16,164 nucleotides of DNA, from contig PJQJ01000004.1 in assembly GCA_002861585.1 (NCBI GenBank), positions 4,207 to 20,370 on the forward strand, written 5' to 3'. The number at the start of each line of letters is the position of its first letter. Position 1 is the first letter of the stretch. Made by a program: the position numbers and the translations under genes. The notes under the pieces are model-generated. The model saw only the letters and a list, made by a program, of their open reading frames with translations, made no database searches and was not told where the DNA came from. The DNA is from Candidatus Saccharimonadota bacterium (GTDB lineage Bacteria; Patescibacteriota; Saccharimonadia; Saccharimonadales; Saccharimonadaceae). Shown piece after piece: positions 6,096 through 13,083 of this stretch.

Positions 6096-7352
6096 TTATG
6101 TACGAAATTTCTTTAAAAGATTGCCGATATGGCCACTGAGATTTTTCAGATTTTGCGCTGAACCCTTTTCTGATGCAGTGTGCGTGGTGCCCTGTTTGGC
6201 ACGGATTGAATTCGTGTCCAAAAGCATTAAGCCGAGTGCGGTTGCAAAGGATGGATTTTCAATTTTATCAGCAACACCGCCAAAGCCCTTTAGCGAACCT
6301 AAGCGAGCTGGTAATTGCAGTGATTGCTTGCAGTACTGTGCAATACCGTGCAGATTTGCTCCGCCACCAACTAGTACTGCACCGCCAGGTAGCTTAGCAG
6401 CTCGGCCGATACTCTTTAACTCGTTGTTGATAAGTTCGAATATTTCTTCTAGCCGTGCTTCGACAATCATATCGATGTCTTCAGTCTTGAAACTGTAACT
6501 CTCATCCTTTACCGTAACGCTGAGTTCTTCAGGAGCATTGGCTTCGCGCTTTACGGCCGTAGCGTGTTCTAGCTTAACAACTTCGGCAATATCAAGATCG
6601 GTCTTAAGGCCGATTGCTAAGTCATTCGTAATTTGCACGCTTCCAAGCGGCAGCACCGAAACATGCTGTAAATCACCCTCTTCAAAGACAGCGATATTGG
6701 TAGTGGTGCCGCCAAAATCGATAAGGATAACTCCATTTTCCATCTGCTGTTCACTCAGCACTGCTCGGGCAGCAGCCAAACCAGCCGGAACCATGCCATG
6801 AAGCATCGTCTGTGTCATTTCGCAGGTTTTTTGTAAGTTCTTGACGTGCGGGACAAGCGCAGTAATAACGTGGGCATCAACTTCAAGCCGAACGCCTGTC
6901 ATGCCCATCGGATCCTTGATATTCTCTTGACCGTCAAGCTGATAGCTGCGCGGTGTTACCTGCAGGATCTCACGATTAGCTGGCAGCTGTACAACCGTTG
7001 CAGCTTCCTCTGCCCTAAAGATATCATCTTGGTTGATTTCGTGGCTCTGAGTGCCAACAGCAACGACACCACGAGAACTCATACCAATGATATGTGAGCC
7101 GTTCACGCTGACAGTTGCTTCATTTATCTGATGGCCAGACATTCGTTCTGCAACCTCAAGTGCCTTATCGATTGCCTGTGCGGTATTCACCATGTTAACA
7201 ACCGTCCCTTTGCGCATACCACTGTTTTCAGCGGTGCCAACACCAATAATTGTTGGTACTGGTGACGTGCCATCTATGTGGCCAACAACGCAGCGGACAG
7301 TGGTCGTGCCAACGTCTAGCCCGACTGCGTACTGAGAAGACTGTTCTTGCAT
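6096..7352 (-). CDS. ftsA: Cell division protein FtsA
   Basis: FtsA is the actin-like ATPase that tethers FtsZ filaments to the membrane and recruits later division proteins. The 418-aa product shows the actin-fold motifs: phosphate 1 GLDVGTTTVR (11-20), phosphate 2 LIDFGGTTTN (210-219), and the adenosine motif GGAVLVGGGANL (323-334). The C-terminus (NLSGHIGNLLKKFRT, about 404-418) is a short basic amphipathic segment that fits the membrane-targeting helix, reached through a hydrophilic linker. The start at 7352 gives MQEQSSQYAVGLDVGTTT, with no Shine-Dalgarno; instead a -10 element sits 7 nt upstream, so the mRNA is probably leaderless. It lies directly upstream of ftsZ, the usual order. Confidence 0.96.
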   Translation of the reverse strand: MQEQSSQYAVGLDVGTTTVRCVVGHIDGTSPVPTIIGVGTAENSGMRKGTVVNMVNTAQAIDKALEVAERMSGHQINEATVSVNGSHIIGMSSRGVVAVGTQSHEINQDDIFRAEEAATVVQLPANREILQVTPRSYQLDGQENIKDPMGMTGVRLEVDAHVITALVPHVKNLQKTCEMTQTMLHGMVPAGLAAARAVLSEQQMENGVILIDFGGTTTNIAVFEEGDLQHVSVLPLGSVQITNDLAIGLKTDLDIAEVVKLEHATAVKREANAPEELSVTVKDESYSFKTEDIDMIVEARLEEIFELINNELKSIGRAAKLPGGAVLVGGGANLHGIAQYCKQSLQLPARLGSLKGFGGVADKIENPSFATALGLMLLDTNSIRAKQGTTHTASEKGSAQNLKNLSGHIGNLLKKFRT

Positions 7353-7359
7353 GGTCTAT

Positions 7360-7389
7360 AGTATAGCGCTTACGTTGCCTTTTCAGCAA
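7360..7389 (-). promoter_or_regulatory. Promoter of ftsA, leaderless configuration
   Basis: On the minus strand: TTGCTG (7384-7389), 18-nt spacer, TATACT (7360-7365), then only 7 nt (ATAGACC) to the ATG. The expected transcription start falls on or within a base of the start codon. Confidence 0.6.
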
Positions 7390-7396
7390 CCGCATG

Positions 7397-7442
7397 CCAC
7401 TTTCAAAATGTTTTTCTTAGTAGAAAAGCACTTTGGAAGTGG
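7397..7442. repeat. Long imperfect hairpin (21-bp arms, 4-nt loop)
   Basis: Positions 7397-7417 pair with 7422-7442 around TAGT with three mismatched positions, most of which can wobble in RNA. There is no U-tract on the minus strand, so it is not an ordinary terminator for the gene ending at 7512. The outer arm GGAAGTGG (7435-7442) can also pair with CCACTTTTCC (7468-7477), giving two exclusive folds. The adjoining GGGGACAGAGGGGTCAGGAC (7441-7460) resembles the GGGGACA/GGGGTCAGG motifs often seen at REP-type elements. A further stem (7491-7498 with 7503-7512) ends at the stop codon of the upstream gene. Confidence 0.5.
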
Positions 7443-7511
7443 GGACAGAGGGGTCAGGACTGTACCGCCACTTTTCCGCCTTTTAGGCAGGGGGTGAATT
7501 TCTTCATACCC

Positions 7512-8213
7512 CTAGGCGACGTGCTCGGGCTGGCACTTGGTCAGACTGAGCTGCCCTTTCGGGGATGATGCGCACAGTAGCTGCTTGCGACCGAAGGGCA
7601 GGTACCGCTCTCCGGACTTGCCACTGACGATGATGCCCGATGGCGGAACGTTCTCGTCCTTGACGATGACACTCTTGGATCGAACCTCCAGCCCGGCGAT
7701 GTACAGCAGGTACTGGTACATTGGCGGTGGCGTGCAGATCCCGATGTAGACCTCGGTGTTACCCTTGCGGACGAGCTCGACACGGTAGAGCACCTCGACA
7801 CGACCTTGGCGCTGAGCGAGGCCGGCTGGCGTCACCTTGGCTGGAATGATGCGCTCGTGCAGCCCAGCATCCACCGGTGAGGTCAGCTCGATCTCGACGC
7901 CCTCGGTCGTGCTCTTGTAGACCCCAGAAAGGGTGTACAACCGCTCCTTCTCGTTCATGAGATAGTGCGGAAGCTGCCTACCTTGCTGAGCTGCTCCGCG
8001 GAACAAGACCCACACCGGACGAGTGATCGACCGCAGCTGCTGCTGCGAGTAGAACCCGTAGAGCTCATCTCCCACGCTCATGACATAGTGGTAGCGAACG
8101 AAGAAGCGCTGCTCCTCGACTCGCGCCAAGAAGACCTGACCCGGAATTGCGATCAGTGTCTCCTTGCCCACTTTCATGTGCTGGATCGGGACGAAGCCAT
8201 CAGGCTGTGACAT
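7512..8213 (-). CDS. Unknown 233-aa GC-rich protein
   Basis: The product begins MSQPDGFVPIQHMKVGKETL and ends SLTKCQPEHVA. I do not recognise the family. It looks like a soluble, beta-rich protein: repeated short hydrophobic-charged strands (QVFLARVEEQRFFVRYHYVM, about 27-46; IELTSPVD, about 108-115; VEVLYRVELV, about 139-148) and no signal peptide or clear membrane helix. There are three cysteines (C160, C214, C227). An ATG 10 codons upstream exists, but the ATG at 8213 has a strong Shine-Dalgarno (GGAGGAG, 5 nt away) and is preferred. Codons are C/G-ending, unlike ftsA and map on either side. It has its own consensus-like promoter immediately after map and a hairpin-bearing leader of about 84 nt, so it seems an independent unit placed between two core operons. 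Function unknown. Confidence 0.8.
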   Translation of the reverse strand: MSQPDGFVPIQHMKVGKETLIAIPGQVFLARVEEQRFFVRYHYVMSVGDELYGFYSQQQLRSITRPVWVLFRGAAQQGRQLPHYLMNEKERLYTLSGVYKSTTEGVEIELTSPVDAGLHERIIPAKVTPAGLAQRQGRVEVLYRVELVRKGNTEVYIGICTPPPMYQYLLYIAGLEVRSKSVIVKDENVPPSGIIVSGKSGERYLPFGRKQLLCASSPKGQLSLTKCQPEHVA

Positions 8214-8242
8214 CCCTTCTCCTCCTCTGTCCACTGAATGCA

Positions 8243-8332
8243 TGCACCACAGTAGTGCACGACTTAAGATACCTGGCGCTTGTATACGCCAGATTCAGTT
8301 CATATTATAAAGCTTTTTAAGAAGAGCTGCAA
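8243..8332 (-). promoter_or_regulatory. Promoter and hairpin leader of the 233-aa gene
   Basis: On the minus strand: TTGCAG (8327-8332), 17-nt spacer, TATAAT (8304-8309, perfect -10). Transcription would start near 8297. The leader contains a 6-bp stem, CTGGCG (8273-8278) with CGCCAG (8287-8292), and a 5-bp stem, TGCAC (8243-8247) with GTGCA (8255-8259), before the Shine-Dalgarno. Confidence 0.65.
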
Positions 8333-8333
8333 G

Positions 8334-9083
8334 CTAAAGCGTTGTCAGGATCTCGGCGCCACTCTCAGTAATAAGAACGGTATGTTCAAAGTGCGCACTT
8401 GGTTTTCCATCGGCCGTGCGAACCGTCCAGCCATCATCTTCCATGATGATTCGTTCTGTTCCCATATTTGCCATCGGCTCAATAGCAATCGTCATACCAG
8501 CACTTAATTGCTTACCGGTGCCAGCGACACCATAGTTAGCAATATCGGGCTCTTCATGTAATGAATGCCCAACTCCGTGCCCAACTAAATCGCGAACGAT
8601 GCCGTACTTATGCAGATTAAGGACCGCCTCAACCGCAGCACCAATATCTCCGGTCATAACACCGTCTTTTAGAACAGCAATCCCAGCGAGCATAGATTGC
8701 TCGGTGACAGAGATTAGCTGCTGAACGTCAGTACTCCCCTTACCAATAACCATACTAAAGGCACTATCAGTCACCATACCCTCGTATGTAACACCAAAAT
8801 CAAATGACGCAAGATCACCATCCTTTAGTTCGCGGTTCTTAGGAATACCGTGAACCACTGCATCATTTACGGAGATACAGATAACATCAGGGAAACCATA
8901 ATACCCCAAGAATGTCGGTGTTCCGCCGAGTGCTTTTAGCTCTTTAGCGGCTAACTGAGCGACGTCAATTTCAGTGACACCAGGTACAGCAAACTTTCGG
9001 ATAGCCTGATGTACTGTTGCAAGCATTCGCCCACTCGTCCTCATACGCTCTAATTCAGCTTCTGTCTTTACGCGAGTGAACAT
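8334..9083 (-). CDS. map: Methionine aminopeptidase, type I
   Basis: It removes the initiator methionine from nascent proteins after deformylation, acting in the cytoplasm at the ribosome exit. The 249-aa product has all five metal ligands: D95 (SFDFG), D106 (VTDSA), H169 (VGHGVGH), E202 (AIEPMA) and E233 (HFEHT), plus catalytic-site H79 (AVVHGIP). The short N-terminus without an SH3 or zinc extension is type Ia. The ATG at 9083 is preceded by GGAG (8 nt) and lies inside the end of adk, overlapping it by 16 nt, so translation is probably coupled. It is the last gene of the rpsU-yqeY-adk-map operon and works with def and fmt, both also in this window. Confidence 0.97.
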   Translation of the reverse strand: MFTRVKTEAELERMRTSGRMLATVHQAIRKFAVPGVTEIDVAQLAAKELKALGGTPTFLGYYGFPDVICISVNDAVVHGIPKNRELKDGDLASFDFGVTYEGMVTDSAFSMVIGKGSTDVQQLISVTEQSMLAGIAVLKDGVMTGDIGAAVEAVLNLHKYGIVRDLVGHGVGHSLHEEPDIANYGVAGTGKQLSAGMTIAIEPMANMGTERIIMEDDGWTVRTADGKPSAHFEHTVLITESGAEILTTL

Positions 9084-9613
9084 GCTTCTAGCTCCGCTGC
9101 AATTCGATCATGGACCTGCCCGACAGTTCCAGTCCCATCAATATGCACAATATTAATCTTTTGTTCAGTGAAGTAGGTCAGGATAGGATAGATTTCTTGG
9201 CGGTAGATATTAAGCCGGTTAGCAACAGAATCGGGTGTATCATCAATACGTCCACGTACCTCTAAGCGACGAAGAAGTTCGCTCTGCGGTACCTCGAGTA
9301 CCACAACGAGATCGATTGCTCGCTCGTGCTCTTCTTGAGATTCAACAAGCCACTTTGCCTGGCTTAGTTCTCGTGGAAAACCGTCCAGAATAACGCGTTC
9401 AATATTCTTAGAACGTTTTAGCGCTTCGCTCATGATCTTATTGACAGACTCAGTACTCACCAGTGATCCAGTCTGCATCTGTTTTAGGAGCTCAAGATCT
9501 CGGGTATCGCGCAGCAACTGACCGGCCGAGAGCCATCTCCAACCATGGCGCGCCGATAAAATTTGCCCTTGAACGCTTTTACCAGCACCGGCAGGACCAA
9601 AAAAGATAATCAC
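9068..9613 (-). CDS. adk: Adenylate kinase (short form)
   Basis: It converts ATP and AMP to two ADP and balances the adenylate pool. The 181-aa product starts with GTG (MIIFFGPAGAGKSVQGQ). P-loop GPAGAGKS (6-13), the NMP-binding region (about 29-58), DGFPR (77-81) and the LID arginines (RRLEVRGRIDD, 115-125) are present. The LID is short and has no zinc cysteines, and the protein is about 30 residues shorter than standard bacterial Adk, so it belongs to the short-LID adenylate/UMP-CMP kinase group; UMP or CMP activity cannot be excluded from sequence. A GGGGA sequence lies about 9 nt upstream of the GTG. It begins 16 nt after yqeY and overlaps map, an arrangement common where adk and map sit together. 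Confidence 0.88.
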   Translation of the reverse strand: MIIFFGPAGAGKSVQGQILSARHGWRWLSAGQLLRDTRDLELLKQMQTGSLVSTESVNKIMSEALKRSKNIERVILDGFPRELSQAKWLVESQEEHERAIDLVVVLEVPQSELLRRLEVRGRIDDTPDSVANRLNIYRQEIYPILTYFTEQKINIVHIDGTGTVGQVHDRIAAELEACSLA

Positions 9614-9629
9614 TCTCGCTCTTCCCCTT

Positions 9630-10085
9630 TTATTTGCTAATTGTTTCTTTTACGATGCGAGCAATTAGGGCGCCATCAGCGCTGTTGCCTACTTTTGACT
9701 TAACTACGCCAATTACTTTGCCCATGTCTTGCATGCTGGTTGCACCCGTTTGTGCAACTGCCTCCTCTACGACTACTCGGACTTCCGCTTCATCGAGTTG
9801 TTTTGGCAGGTACTGTAAAATAAGTTCTTTTTCTGCTCGCTCTTTGTTCGCTGCCTCTTGATTACCGCCACGCTCAAAAAGCTCAGCACTCTCATCGCGC
9901 TTTTTCGCCTCTTTGGCAAAGAGTTGCTCAATACCAGTATCGCTCAAGCCCTCTTCGCGCTTTTTTTCAGCAACTTCTTGATACTGAATTGCGCTCTTTA
10001 GGCCACGTAGGACTTCGGTCTTAAAGCGATCACCGCCCAAAAGGGCGGCTTTAAGATCGGCTTCAATTTGTGCTTTCAGCGCCAT
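9630..10085 (-). CDS. yqeY: GatB/YqeY domain protein
   Basis: A 151-aa stand-alone version of the helical domain found at the C-terminus of GatB, the tRNA-dependent amidotransferase subunit. In other bacteria it often follows rpsU, as here, and its exact role is unsettled (tRNA binding is likely). Recognisable features are the N-terminal helix MALKAQIEADLKAALLGGD, LRGLKSAIQYQEV, the long lysine/glutamate-rich middle (LFAKEAKKRDESAELFERGG), YLPKQLDEAEV, and the C-terminal DMGKVIGVVKSKVG segment. The ATG overlaps the rpsU stop by one base (TAATG), indicating translational coupling. Length is normal. Confidence 0.93.
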   Translation of the reverse strand: MALKAQIEADLKAALLGGDRFKTEVLRGLKSAIQYQEVAEKKREEGLSDTGIEQLFAKEAKKRDESAELFERGGNQEAANKERAEKELILQYLPKQLDEAEVRVVVEEAVAQTGATSMQDMGKVIGVVKSKVGNSADGALIARIVKETISK

Positions 10086-10300
10086 TAACGCAGACCGAGC
10101 CGGGTCTTAAGTAGCTTGTCGCTCTTGCGAGAACGGCGGATAATTGCCTTGTTACGACGCTCAACTTTAGAAATTGGCTTTGAAAAGCGTTGCGTAGCCT
10201 TTGCAGCTGAAAGAACGCCAGATTGGAGAACCTTGCGGTTGAAGCGGCGAATGAGGTTTTCGTTCGCCTCGTTATTGTCTTTACGTGTTACTTGAATCAT
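10085..10300 (-). CDS. rpsU: Ribosomal protein bS21
   Basis: A small-subunit ribosomal protein involved in binding the mRNA near the anti-Shine-Dalgarno region. The 71-aa, strongly basic product has the family's pattern: MIQVTRKDNNEANENLIRRF, then KVLQSGVL, then ERRNKAIIRRSRKSDK. It heads the operon rpsU-yqeY-adk-map. No Shine-Dalgarno is visible; a -10 element (TAAAAT) lies 9 nt before the ATG, so the leader would be only 2-3 nt. A ribosomal protein made from a leaderless message is noteworthy because bS21 itself affects Shine-Dalgarno use in some bacteria. Confidence 0.93.
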   Translation of the reverse strand: MIQVTRKDNNEANENLIRRFNRKVLQSGVLSAAKATQRFSKPISKVERRNKAIIRRSRKSDKLLKTRLGLR

Positions 10301-10309
10301 ATCTGTTGC

Positions 10310-10338
10310 ATTTTAACAGAGTAATTACAGGTTAACAA
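10310..10338 (-). promoter_or_regulatory. Promoter of the rpsU operon
   Basis: On the minus strand: TTGTTA (10333-10338, 4 of 6), exactly 17 nt, TAAAAT (10310-10315, 5 of 6), then 9 nt to the rpsU ATG. The predicted transcript start is within 2-3 nt of the start codon. Confidence 0.65.
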
Positions 10339-10363
10339 GTCTCTGCTTTAGATATTTTTTCTA

Positions 10364-12001
10364 CTAGGCAGCCGTTAGTTTTCTCAAGCGACCCTCGACA
10401 CTGCGTGAACCACGCCATTCATTAATGCCAAGTTCAATCCATACATCTACCTGCTGTCCTACTTCAGGGTCTTCTTCATGGCAGTTAAACATGATGGCAG
10501 ACAGTTGTTGGCCTTGCTTGTCGCTAAAACGTATCTTTAGATGTTGCTTATCATTACCCATGCGCTGAACGTTTATAACAGTAACGTTACGGCAACAAAA
10601 GACGGGCTCACCATTCCCATGGCCATACGGCTGCAGTAATTCCAGCGCTTCTACCAGCTCTTCATTCGCATGAGAAAGCGCCTCTATCTCTGCATCAGTT
10701 GGTGGATCGAGGTGATGCAGCTGCGAAGAAGAGATAGACTCGGAGTAGAAATTATTAACCGACCGTCGAAAATCATCAACTTTGGTCGTCTCCATAGTGA
10801 CACCGGCAGCAAGAGTATGTCCTCCGCCCTTCAAGATATGTTCGTCACTCGCTCGTATTGCCTTTACGGCACTGTAATCACCAAAACTTCTGGCCGAGCC
10901 CTTTGTCTGCTCCCCCATCTCCTGTAGGACAAAAGTAGGTTTTTTGTAGCGCTCTAAAATTTTCGCAGCGACAATGCCAACAATTCCATGCGACCAACTT
11001 GGATCACTTAGTACCAATACAGGATGCTGCGCGTACTGTTCGGCCTGCTGGCAGGCGGCCCTAAAAATTCGGTCCTGTTCGGCACGTCGGGCTAGGTTCA
11101 TCTCTTCCAGCTTTTGAGCCAATCCTAGCGCCTGCATATTATCGGTCGAGGTCAGCATATCGAGGCTATATTGAGCAGTCTCTAGGCGGCCGGCCGCATT
11201 CATACGTGGACCAAGCACAAAACCAAGCGTCCGAGCATTTATTCGCTCTGGCTCCACTCCAGCGACTGCCATCAGCGCTTTTAACCCTGGACGGCGTGTA
11301 TTGGCTAGTACCTTTAGTCCCCAGTAGACGTTTGCCCGGTTTTCATCCTTTAGTGACACCACATCACAGACCGTTCCAAGTGCCACCAGATCAAGTAACC
11401 ACTTTTCCTGCCCCTGCGGCAGCCCCGGAAGCCGTCCCTGCAAAGCTTGGACCAGCTTAAAAGCGACGCCGCAGCCGGCTAGATCAATAAAGGGATACGT
11501 ATGATCGGTTCGCTTAGGATTAATGGTCGCGATAGCTGGCGGCATTGTTTCGCCAACACTGTGGTGATCAGTGACAATGACATCTACACCCAGTTCATTC
11601 GCTCGCTCAACCTCTTTATGAGACAAGCTACCGCAATCTACCGTTACTATCAATTGAGCTCCCTCACTAGCAAGTTTCTCAATTGCCTCAAGATTAAGCC
11701 CATACCCTTCAACGAATCGATTGGGAATAAAAGCAGACACTCGCAACCCAAATGATTTAAAGGCATCCAACAGGATACTGGTTGCAGTTAAGCCATCAAT
11801 ATCGTAATCGCCATAGATAACGACATTTTCATGTCGTTTTTGCGCCAGTGCTATCCGTTCAACAGCCGGTTTCATATCCGGCAAAAGATATGGATCATGC
11901 TTAAATTTCTCAAAGCTAGGCGTTAAGAAAGCTTCAATATCAGCCTTGTTCGTAAGGCCTCGATTTCGTAGCAGAGAAAGAAATATCTGATTATCTATCA
12001 T
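10364..12001 (-). CDS. recJ: Single-stranded-DNA exonuclease RecJ
   Basis: A 5'-to-3' single-strand DNA exonuclease used in recombinational and mismatch repair. The 545-aa product has the DHH phosphoesterase motifs: GDYDIDG (64-70), VDCG (121-124) and DHH (145-147). LGTVCDVV (208-215) follows, then the DHHA1 part with SHGIVGIVAAKILE (337-350) and GGGHTLAAG (392-400), and the C-terminal OB-fold domain beginning near PYGHGNGEPVF (458-468). Length is close to the family norm, so the core is intact. The start ATG overlaps the stop of the upstream winged-helix gene (ATGA), so the two are translationally coupled. Confidence 0.95.
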   Translation of the reverse strand: MIDNQIFLSLLRNRGLTNKADIEAFLTPSFEKFKHDPYLLPDMKPAVERIALAQKRHENVVIYGDYDIDGLTATSILLDAFKSFGLRVSAFIPNRFVEGYGLNLEAIEKLASEGAQLIVTVDCGSLSHKEVERANELGVDVIVTDHHSVGETMPPAIATINPKRTDHTYPFIDLAGCGVAFKLVQALQGRLPGLPQGQEKWLLDLVALGTVCDVVSLKDENRANVYWGLKVLANTRRPGLKALMAVAGVEPERINARTLGFVLGPRMNAAGRLETAQYSLDMLTSTDNMQALGLAQKLEEMNLARRAEQDRIFRAACQQAEQYAQHPVLVLSDPSWSHGIVGIVAAKILERYKKPTFVLQEMGEQTKGSARSFGDYSAVKAIRASDEHILKGGGHTLAAGVTMETTKVDDFRRSVNNFYSESISSSQLHHLDPPTDAEIEALSHANEELVEALELLQPYGHGNGEPVFCCRNVTVINVQRMGNDKQHLKIRFSDKQGQQLSAIMFNCHEEDPEVGQQVDVWIELGINEWRGSRSVEGRLRKLTAA

Positions 12002-12300
12002 GCATCGCCAACGGCACGTTTAGCTTTTTGCTGCTGCGCCTGTTGGGATTTTATGACGATACTTTGTAATTCTTTAAAGATAGCAAAATGCTTATTGGTG
12101 GAGTAGATTTTCGTATTACCCTGCTTTTCGCTACTCAAAAAACCGACTTTTTCAAGGCGCTTCAACTCACGCTGAATATTGCCTGGGTCTTCCTTGATTA
12201 ATTTTGCTAACCCCCGTACATGAGTCTTAAAATCAGGATACTTAGCGTACACCACGATAATCTTTCGACGCACACGAGAAGTAATAAAAACATCTAACAT
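11998..12300 (-). CDS. Small winged-helix transcriptional regulator
   Basis: The product is 100 aa from MLDVFITSRVRRKI. A winged-helix DNA-binding domain covers about residues 5-70: helices around SRVRRKIIVVYAKYP and HVRGLAKLIKEDP, recognition helix GNIQRELKRLEKVGFL, and wing SSEKQGNTKIYSTN. This is the pattern of ArsR/MarR-like regulators that start SxVRRKIL. The tail is rich in Q and K. No ligand-binding domain or metal-binding cysteines are seen. An upstream ATG at 12372 would add 24 residues, but those bases carry the likely promoter, so the start at 12300 is preferred. It is coupled to recJ by a 4-nt overlap and could regulate its own operon. Target unknown. Confidence 0.8.
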   Translation of the reverse strand: MLDVFITSRVRRKIIVVYAKYPDFKTHVRGLAKLIKEDPGNIQRELKRLEKVGFLSSEKQGNTKIYSTNKHFAIFKELQSIVIKSQQAQQQKAKRAVGDA

Positions 12301-12343
12301 GTAGCTTAATCCACACCTTTGCTTATTGCTGGTTGTTGTATTT

Positions 12344-12372
12344 ATTTTACTGTTTTTGGTGAGAAGAAGCAA
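12344..12372 (-). promoter_or_regulatory. Promoter of the winged-helix gene and recJ
   Basis: On the minus strand: TTGCTT (12367-12372), 17-nt spacer, TAAAAT (12344-12349). The leader to the ATG at 12300 would be about 36 nt and contains AAGGTG 13 nt upstream. A weak stem, GGCG-CTAT-CGCC, overlaps the stop codon of the preceding gene (near 12379-12390) but has no U-tract. Confidence 0.45.
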
Positions 12373-12382
12373 GAGCTTGGCG

Positions 12383-13036
12383 CTATCGCCAGTGCAAAAT
12401 ATTGTTATTTAGTTTAGCGATTATATCGTCATGAGATGGAATACTGTTCTCTTCGTAGTAGTGATTTGTATCAAAGAAATTATCAGTAACGCCAAGGACA
12501 TGTAACTCATCAGCAATAATATGCATCTTATCAACGGCATTCACAGATGCTATTGGCGTAGCCACGACTAGTTTTTCAAGCCGTATTGGCTTTAAAAACT
12601 CTGCGGCCGCTTCGAGCACCATTCCATTACCCATTCCGTCAGCTACCAGAATGACAGTATGATCCCGTAACATGTCAGCATCAAGAATGCCGCCATCGCC
12701 CAATAATCGGTTAATGCGCTGCAGCTTTTCGCGTTTTTGCTCCTCCAGATAGCCGTGGAACTCACCATAGTACTCTTCGCGTTCTCCAGTTGAAAAACCG
12801 CTGTTGTAGACAAAAGTTCCGTCTTGATCAACCGTACCGAATGTCAGCTGTTCTCCTGGGATTTCAATATTCTCAGTTAGCAGCATCGTGAGGACACAGT
12901 GCAGATTATCAGCGATCTGTTCGCCAACTTCTACTGCCCCATCGCTCAAGGCTAGAATGACACAGTTGTCATAACGATACTGCTCCAGCTTTTCGGCCAG
13001 CTTTAATCCAGCTTCATGACGGTTCTTAAAATACAT
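12383..13036 (-). CDS. Phosphoribosyltransferase-fold protein, probably degenerate
   Basis: The 217-aa product has the outline of the COG1926 predicted phosphoribosyltransferases: FKNRHEAGLKLAEKL at the N-terminus, CVILALSDGAVEVGEQIADNL in place of the usual PRGGV segment, a KREKLQRINRLL helix (101-112), the PRPP-loop position VILVADGMGNGMVLEAAAEF (128-147), and a C-terminal ATPIASVNAVDKM segment and DELHVLGVTDNFFDTNHYYEEN that match the family's end. The usual loop has two acidic residues followed by a TG pair; here they are AD and NG, and the PRGGV glycines are altered. It may therefore bind a ligand or act as a regulator rather than transfer phosphoribose. No Shine-Dalgarno; TACACT lies 6 nt before the ATG, so it is probably leaderless. 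Divergent from priA. Confidence 0.75.
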   Translation of the reverse strand: MYFKNRHEAGLKLAEKLEQYRYDNCVILALSDGAVEVGEQIADNLHCVLTMLLTENIEIPGEQLTFGTVDQDGTFVYNSGFSTGEREEYYGEFHGYLEEQKREKLQRINRLLGDGGILDADMLRDHTVILVADGMGNGMVLEAAAEFLKPIRLEKLVVATPIASVNAVDKMHIIADELHVLGVTDNFFDTNHYYEENSIPSHDDIIAKLNNNILHWR

Positions 13037-13042
13037 ACCTAC

Positions 13043-13077
13043 AGTGTAGCAGTTTTACATTGGCCAGTAGGTATAAT
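13043..13077. promoter_or_regulatory. Divergent leaderless promoters (phosphoribosyltransferase-like gene and priA)
   Basis: Plus strand: TATAAT (13072-13077, perfect) lies 6 nt before the priA ATG at 13084. Minus strand: TACACT (13043-13048) lies 6 nt before the ATG at 13036. No good -35 is seen for either. The two genes are separated by only 47 nt, so neither can have a long leader. Confidence 0.55.
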
Positions 13078-13083
13078 AAGAAC

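Noticed and set aside
4089..7372. TAGCGCTTA occurring near the nrdR/93-aa gene gap (4089-4097) and in the ftsA promoter (7364-7372)
   Set aside because: Two copies of a 9-mer in 16 kb, in different promoter positions, are not enough to propose a shared operator.
13060..13083. Earlier priA start at 13060
   Set aside because: Those codons cover the perfect TATAAT and add an atypical N-terminus; MHFYLIAP matches the usual PriA beginning.
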